Of a stretch of 8,895 nt of DNA, positions 5,786 through 8,895 are shown in pieces. This stretch comes from Candidatus Omnitrophota bacterium (GTDB lineage Bacteria > Omnitrophota > Gorgyraeia > Gorgyraeales > Gorgyraeaceae): contig JAHIUV010000103.1 of the NCBI GenBank assembly GCA_018817035.1, forward strand, positions 1-8,895. Reading direction: 5' to 3'. The translations under genes and the position numbers were made by a program. How positions within the stretch are numbered: position 1 is the stretch's first letter; each line of letters starts with the position of its first letter. The notes under the pieces are model-generated. The model ran no database searches. It saw only the letters and a program-made list of their open reading frames with translations, and had not been told where the DNA came from.

Positions 5786-5787
5786 CA
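5699..5787 (+). repeat. Full-length CHCERSEA-type palindromic repeat (89 bp)
   Basis: The ends are perfect 12-bp inverted repeats: TGTCATTGCGAG (5699-5710) and CTCGCAATGACA (5776-5787). Two inner stems lie within: AGCGGC/GCCGCT (5723-5728, 5732-5737) and GCAATCTC-A-GAGATTGC (5744-5760). The element encodes the last 28 residues of MiaA and its stop, and ends where the hflX Shine-Dalgarno begins. Similar repeats giving CHCERSEA or DCF...LAMT peptides are scattered through many bacterial genomes. Confidence 0.9.
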
Positions 5788-5793
5788 AGGAGA
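5787..5793 (+). promoter_or_regulatory. Ribosome binding site of hflX
   Basis: AAGGAGA lies 5 bases before the ATG at 5798. Its first A is also the last base of the 89-bp palindromic repeat, so the hairpin could mask or frame this site in the mRNA. Confidence 0.75.
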
Positions 5794-5797
5794 CTTC

Positions 5798-7027
5798 ATG
5801 GAAAAAGCTGTTTTAATTACTGTTGATATAAAGGGAAAACGCGGTTGGCTGGCGGAGGATCGCGCTGCTGAACTAAGGGAATTGGTGCGCTCAAGCGGGG
5901 TTTCTGTCGAGCACGAGATCATATGCCACAGGGAAAAGGTCACTCCCGATTTATTTATCGGCAAAGGTAAATTCTGTGAGCTGGTGTCAATCTCAACGGA
6001 GAAAAAAGTAAACGCGGTTATTTTTAATAATGACCTTACGCCTACACAACTAAGGAACCTGGAAAAAGCCCTGGAGGGCATCAAAGTCCTGGATAGGACA
6101 CAGCTTATACTTGATATTTTTTCACAACACGCCAGGAGCTCGGAGGGCAAGATACAGGTGGAGCTCGCGCAGATGGAGTATTTGTTGCCGCGGCTTACGG
6201 GAAAAGGAATCGAGCTTTCGAGATTAGGGGGAGGCATAGGGACGCGCGGCCCCGGAGAAAAGATATTAGAGTATGACAGGCGCAAGATCAGGCATCGCAT
6301 ATCAAGATTAAAGGTGGAATTAAAAGACCTGGAAAGAAGGCGCCTGGCTTTACGCAAAAGGCGCAAGGATTCGATGTTATCGACAGTCGCGATAGTAGGT
6401 TATACTAACGCCGGAAAAACTACTCTGCTGAACAGGCTCACTGACTCAAAAATGCTGGCAGCTGATAAACTTTTTAGCACCCTGGACCCTGTAGCCAGGA
6501 GCTTTGTATTGCCGAATGGTTTAAAGATATTATTCCACGATACAGTAGGGTTTTTATATGACTTGCCGCATCATCTGGTCGAGTCGTTCAAGGCGACTCT
6601 TGAGGAAATAAGCAGCGCTGACATCCTGATACACGTACTGGATGCTTCTAACCCAAGAGCCCCTGAACTCAATGAGGCCGTGCATACGGTATTGAAAGAA
6701 TTAGGCGCGGAAAAAAAGATAATGATCAATGTGCTCAACAAAATAGATCTGGTGGATAACGAGGTTTACCTGAACAAGACAAAGAAGGGATTTGATAGCG
6801 CGATAGCGGCCTCAGCGTTAAGAGGCGAAGGCATAGATCTCATAGTGGATAAAGTCTCAGAGATATTGTCAGGGCTTGTCATGGAAATAAAGATAGAGAT
6901 ACCTAATAGCAGGATGGACAAGGTAAATCTTATTTATGAAAAGGGCAAAGTAAAGTACAGAGAAGACCGAAGTGATTCTGTATATATAGAAGCAATAGTT
7001 CCCGTACGGTTAAAAAGTCTATTGTAG
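5798..7027 (+). CDS. hflX: GTPase HflX
   Basis: Ribosome-associated GTPase that splits stalled or heat-damaged 70S ribosomes in characterised bacteria. 409 residues, normal length. The N-terminal HflX domain shows KVTPDLFIGKGKFCEL and VIFNNDLTPTQLRNLEKAL, then VLDRTQLILDIFSQHA. The HflX signature is GGGIGTRGPGE at residues 144-154, followed by a coiled helical linker rich in Arg/Lys (RKIRHRISRLKVELKDLERR). The G domain has G1 GYTNAGKTT (201-209), G3 DTVGF (248-252, with VGF typical of HflX) and G4 NKID (314-317), and ends with the C-terminal domain. A clear ribosome binding site fixes the start 12 bases after the miaA stop. Many bacteria keep hflX near miaA, and this looks like the last gene of a miaB-miaA-hflX operon. 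No convincing terminator follows. Confidence 0.96.
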   Translation: MEKAVLITVDIKGKRGWLAEDRAAELRELVRSSGVSVEHEIICHREKVTPDLFIGKGKFCELVSISTEKKVNAVIFNNDLTPTQLRNLEKALEGIKVLDRTQLILDIFSQHARSSEGKIQVELAQMEYLLPRLTGKGIELSRLGGGIGTRGPGEKILEYDRRKIRHRISRLKVELKDLERRRLALRKRRKDSMLSTVAIVGYTNAGKTTLLNRLTDSKMLAADKLFSTLDPVARSFVLPNGLKILFHDTVGFLYDLPHHLVESFKATLEEISSADILIHVLDASNPRAPELNEAVHTVLKELGAEKKIMINVLNKIDLVDNEVYLNKTKKGFDSAIAASALRGEGIDLIVDKVSEILSGLVMEIKIEIPNSRMDKVNLIYEKGKVKYREDRSDSVYIEAIVPVRLKSLL

Positions 7028-7042
7028 TTCAGAAGTCACTAT

Positions 7043-7066
7043 AATTATACCCTTAAAGGTATAATT
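7043..7066. promoter_or_regulatory. Operator O1 of the hipBST operon
   Basis: AATTATACC (7043-7051) and GGTATAATT (7058-7066) are perfect inverted repeats. The 6-base spacer contains TTAA, so the 24-bp dyad has only one mismatched pair. The core TATACC-N6-GGTATA has the same overall size and layout as the E. coli HipB operator TATCC-N8-GGATA. Assignment to the downstream HTH protein is inferred. Confidence 0.75.
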
Positions 7067-7073
7067 CTATTAT

Positions 7074-7097
7074 TTTTACACCTTTTAGGGTATAATT
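7074..7097. promoter_or_regulatory. Operator-like site O2 of the hipBST operon
   Basis: The right half, GGTATAATT (7089-7097), is identical to that of O1. The left half, TTTTACACC (7074-7082), matches the O1 left half at 6 of 9 positions with the same 6-base spacing. Its centre is 31 bp from that of O1, about three helical turns. The right half contains a perfect TATAAT (7091-7096), but no good -35 is placed for it. Confidence 0.6.
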
Positions 7098-7110
7098 CTT
7101 TAAAAAAATG

Positions 7111-7139
7111 TTGAAATTATACCCTATATGTGATATATT
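7111..7139 (+). promoter_or_regulatory. hipBST promoter, predicted near-leaderless
   Basis: TTGAAA (7111-7116) and TATATT (7134-7139) are exactly 17 bases apart. Transcription would begin about 7146, leaving two or three bases before the ATG at 7149, and no Shine-Dalgarno is present. A leaderless message for the regulator is therefore predicted. Operator-like site O3 lies within this promoter. Confidence 0.65.
7115..7138. promoter_or_regulatory. Operator-like site O3 within the hipBST promoter
   Basis: The left half, AATTATACC (7115-7123), is identical to that of O1. The right half (7130-7138) is degenerate, matching at 5 of 9 positions. Its centre lies 41 bp from O2. It covers the space between the -35 and -10 boxes, so occupancy would block transcription. 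Confidence 0.55.
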
Positions 7140-7148
7140 TAAATTGTT

Positions 7149-7412
7149 ATGAAGCAATCTAATTCAAATTTATACATAGTAAATATTTCTTCTCAAATAA
7201 AAAAGTTAAGAAAGAATAATGACTTAACCCAAATTGAGTTTGCTAAACGAGCAGGAGTTGGTTTGCGTTTTCTAAGAGAACTTGAAAATGGTAAAATGAC
7301 TGTAAGAATGGATAAGCTTATGCAAATTTTGGATTTTCTGGGATATCATCTAGAATTAAAAAGGAATGAATATCAGCCTACTGCGAATAATGAAAAAACA
7401 GATATTAACTAG
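7149..7412 (+). CDS. hipB: HipB-like HTH antitoxin/regulator (Y4mF family)
   Basis: 87 residues with a single Xre/Cro-type helix-turn-helix at ~16-65: SSQIKKLRKNNDLTQIEFAK, then RAGVGLRFLRELENGKMTVR. The RFLRELENGK recognition region followed by MDKLMQILDFLGYHLEL is typical of the Y4mF/couple_hipB group that sits in front of split HipA genes. It should bind as a dimer to the palindromes at 7043-7138 and repress the operon. In the characterised tripartite HipBST system HipB mainly strengthens repression and antitoxin action while HipS neutralises the kinase. The C-terminal tail (NEYQPTANNEKTDIN) is polar and probably disordered. There is no ribosome binding site, in line with the predicted leaderless transcript. 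Confidence 0.9.
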   Translation: MKQSNSNLYIVNISSQIKKLRKNNDLTQIEFAKRAGVGLRFLRELENGKMTVRMDKLMQILDFLGYHLELKRNEYQPTANNEKTDIN

Positions 7413-7424
7413 GAAAGATTTTCT

Positions 7425-7748
7425 ATGGATATATTAAGAAAGGCGCAGGTATTTTATAAAAATGACTTAGCAGGGTATATTTCAGAGACGCAGAACGGCT
7501 ATATTTTTCAATATGACCATGAATTTTTTAAAAAAAATATTCCGATTTCGATATCTTTAACTCCAAGGGAAGAACCTTATTATTCAAAAGAATTGTTTCC
7601 TTTCTTCAAAGGGCTTCTTCCTGAAGGGTGGTATTTGAATATTGTAAGTGTGACGCAAAAAGTAGACGATAAAGACTCCTTTGGTTTATTATTGGCAAGT
7701 ACCAGCGGTGATACAATAGGCGCAGTTACTGTAATAAAAGTGGAATAA
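7425..7748 (+). CDS. hipS: HipS-like protein (HipA N-terminal subdomain)
   Basis: 107 residues, the size of the stand-alone HipA N-subdomain-1 (couple_hipA type). Characteristic pieces are VFYKNDLAGYISETQNGYIF, ISLTPREEPYYS, the FPFFKGLLPEGW motif and DSFGLLLASTSGDTIGAV. In single-chain HipA this segment is fused to the kinase core; here it is a separate gene placed between regulator and kinase, the order seen in HipBST. In the E. coli O127 system HipS is the antitoxin that binds and inhibits HipT, and that role is inferred here by homology. The start is set by AGGAAAG (7411-7417), 7 bases before the ATG; the first base of this site overlaps the hipB stop codon. Confidence 0.9.
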   Translation: MDILRKAQVFYKNDLAGYISETQNGYIFQYDHEFFKKNIPISISLTPREEPYYSKELFPFFKGLLPEGWYLNIVSVTQKVDDKDSFGLLLASTSGDTIGAVTVIKVE

Positions 7749-7753
7749 TAAAA

Positions 7754-8617
7754 ATGAATGAAAAATTCCTTAAAGAAATGTTTAATTTTTCTAAATGTCC
7801 GGTTATAGATTTTAACTTGCAAGATGTGTCCCAAAAGGCGCAAAAACTGACAGGCAAATTTTCCATTTCCGGTGTTCAACCTAAGTTATCTGTTAAGCTG
7901 GATAAAAAACAAAGTATATTGATTCCTGTGGCTGAAGGCGGAGAATATATTTTAAAACCACAAACCCCCGCTTTTCCAAATATCCCGGAAAATGAGCAAT
8001 GTTGTATGGATATTGCCGAAAATTTAAATATAGATGTCCCGCTTCATTGCTTGGTTCCTTTAAAAGATAATAGCCTTGCTTATGTGGTCAAAAGGTTTGA
8101 CAGAAAAAAAAGCATAAAAATTCATCAGGAAGATTTTGCGCAAATTCTTGGACAAACGGATAAATATAAAGGATCGGCGGAACAAATAGGCCGAAAATTA
8201 AAAGAAATATCTTCAGCGCCGGGTTACGATACGCAATTATTTTTCGAAAGGGTCATTCTTAACTTTATTCTCGGCAATGGCGATGCCCACTTAAAAAATT
8301 ACTCCATTTCTTATAGAGATAAAGATAACATTCGCTTAGCACCTGCTTATGATATCGTATGTTCGAAGCTGGTTCTTTCCGACGAAGGAGATTCGGCCAT
8401 AACTATTAATGGCAAAAAAAATAGCTTAAAAATAGAAGATTTTAATAAGTTAGCCGTATACTTAAACATCCCTCTGAAAGTTCGATACGAAAAATTTGAA
8501 AATAAGTTTAATACTATGAGGAAAATCATAGATAGCTCTAGTATTGCAAAGGAAAAGCAACAACGATTCCTTGAAATAATAGAAGAGAGGTTGATCCGCT
8601 TAAAGTTGCCGAAATAA
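7754..8617 (+). CDS. hipT: HipT-like Ser/Thr kinase toxin (HipA C-terminal type)
   Basis: 287 residues, lacking the N-subdomain that the preceding gene supplies. The Gly-rich loop is FSISGVQPKLSV with Ser37 and Ser39; this S-I-S matches the HipT autophosphorylation motif. YILKP (Lys68) fits the ATP-contacting lysine, NGDAHLKN (Asp177) the catalytic loop and APAYDIVCS (Asp200) the metal-binding Asp. The C-terminal part is helical (IEDFNKLAVYLNIP onward). All catalytic residues are present, so the toxin looks active. HipA phosphorylates GltX and E. coli HipT phosphorylates TrpS; the target here cannot be read from sequence. The start is 5 bases after the hipS stop with only a weak GGA 10 bases upstream, so translation may be coupled to hipS, keeping antitoxin in excess. 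Confidence 0.93.
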   Translation: MNEKFLKEMFNFSKCPVIDFNLQDVSQKAQKLTGKFSISGVQPKLSVKLDKKQSILIPVAEGGEYILKPQTPAFPNIPENEQCCMDIAENLNIDVPLHCLVPLKDNSLAYVVKRFDRKKSIKIHQEDFAQILGQTDKYKGSAEQIGRKLKEISSAPGYDTQLFFERVILNFILGNGDAHLKNYSISYRDKDNIRLAPAYDIVCSKLVLSDEGDSAITINGKKNSLKIEDFNKLAVYLNIPLKVRYEKFENKFNTMRKIIDSSSIAKEKQQRFLEIIEERLIRLKLPK

Positions 8618-8895
8618 GAGAAAATATGGTTTAAAAATGTATAATGATGTGCTATATCTTACCGTTACCCTCGCTCATTTAGCCTCGGATGCCTGCAGGT
8701 GCCCAAACTCGTCCTCCTAAGGCGGACAACTGGATTGCAATTTGCGATTTGAAAGATACTGTAAAATAGTTTGCTGACTTTTGAATATTTCAAACAATAT
8801 TCTTCGAGCGTAGCCCCAAGCTTTATGTTCTCGACAAGCTCGAACAATATTCTTTGTACAAAGTCCTTAGCTTTCCAAAGGACAATATTCTTCGA
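8618..8895. other. Non-coding 3' flank
   Basis: These 278 bases hold no convincing gene on either strand. Bases 8618-8780 show no clear terminator after hipT. They include the palindromic core CCTGCAGG inside 8690-8705 and a small wobble-paired hairpin at 8709-8725 that looks like a tRNA anticodon arm but has no tRNA around it. From 8783 to the window end there is a short repeat tract, listed separately. Confidence 0.6.
8783..8895. repeat. CAATATTCTT repeat tract with palindromic spacers
   Basis: CAATATTCTT followed by CG or TG occurs at 8795, 8845 and 8883, running off the window edge, with period 50 then 38. The spacers fold: TTCGAGC (8803-8809) pairs with GCTCGAA (8838-8844), and GTCCTT (8863-8868) with AAGGAC (8878-8883). 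CTTTGTACAAAG (8852-8863) is a perfect palindrome. A reverse half, GAATATT (8783-8789), pairs with AATATTC of the first unit. The nature of the tract is unknown; it may be an intergenic mosaic repeat. Confidence 0.65.

Noticed and set aside
5701..6366. 221-residue open frame on the - strand antisense to hflX and the repeat.
   Set aside because: It is fully opposite the well-supported hflX gene, has Ser/Leu-rich low-information sequence and begins in the hflX P-loop-proximal region without a ribosome binding site.
8640..8645. Perfect TATAAT after hipT as a promoter.
   Set aside because: There is no -35 at a usable distance, no TGn extension in the right register and no gene downstream in the window.
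8709..8725. tRNA-Arg(CCU)-like anticodon arm: TCGTC, loop CTCCTAA, GGCGG.
   Set aside because: The five-pair stem needs two G-U pairs, and there is no acceptor stem, D arm or T arm (no GGTTCGA-like loop) in the surrounding sequence.
8665..8847. 60-residue open frame on the - strand.
   Set aside because: It runs through the palindromic repeat tract, has no recognisable domain or ribosome binding site, and its composition reflects repeat sequence.
8795..8895. CRISPR array at the window end.
   Set aside because: The shared block is only ~12 bases, spacers differ in length (about 38 and 26) and themselves form palindromes, and no cas gene is present.

Overview
The window is gene-dense, with every credible gene on the + strand, and reads as a bacterial chromosome. 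The three core genes (miaB, miaA, hflX) are GC-richer than the AT-rich accessory genes around them. Palindromic repeats encoding CHCERSEA-type and RDC...LAMT-type peptides, together with several toxin-antitoxin (TA) modules, fit an uncultivated lineage such as Omnitrophota or a related candidate phylum. That placement is an impression from gene content and is not proven.

Layout. Bases 1-992 hold a nucleotidyltransferase with a winged helix (cut off by the window start) overlapping a HEPN gene, an MNT/HEPN-type pair whose HEPN member looks C-terminally shortened. Bases 1000-2675 hold an AbiE-type module: a consensus promoter with a 10-bp inverted repeat straddling its -10 box, an AbiEi-like regulator/antitoxin and an AbiEii nucleotidyltransferase toxin. 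Bases 2772-3148 hold a small winged-helix gene that starts inside a palindromic operator and seems to have lost a downstream domain. Bases 3227-3517 encode a small GIY-YIG protein.

Bases 3582-7027 are a compact core operon: miaB and miaA (overlapping ATGA, the two steps of ms2i6A tRNA modification), then hflX (ribosome-associated GTPase). This operon is heavily marked by palindromic repeats. One element and a separate perfect 19-bp inverted repeat make up most of a MiaB N-terminal extension. A 53-bp repeat is inserted in frame inside the MiaB radical-SAM core. A related 89-bp repeat supplies the last 28 residues and stop codon of MiaA and ends at the hflX ribosome binding site. MiaB also appears to lack its usual C-terminal TRAM domain.

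Bases 7043-8617 are a complete tripartite HipBST-type TA operon (HTH regulator, split-off HipA N-subdomain, Ser/Thr kinase). It sits behind three operator-like sites and a promoter that predicts a nearly leaderless mRNA. The last 278 bases are non-coding and end in a short-period CAATATTCTT repeat tract that runs off the window.

Together, three TA-type modules surround a tRNA-modification/ribosome-rescue operon. The most unusual signals are the coding palindromic repeats in miaB and miaA, the perfect inverted duplication of a conserved MiaB motif, and the well-formed operator sets at the AbiE and HipBST promoters.
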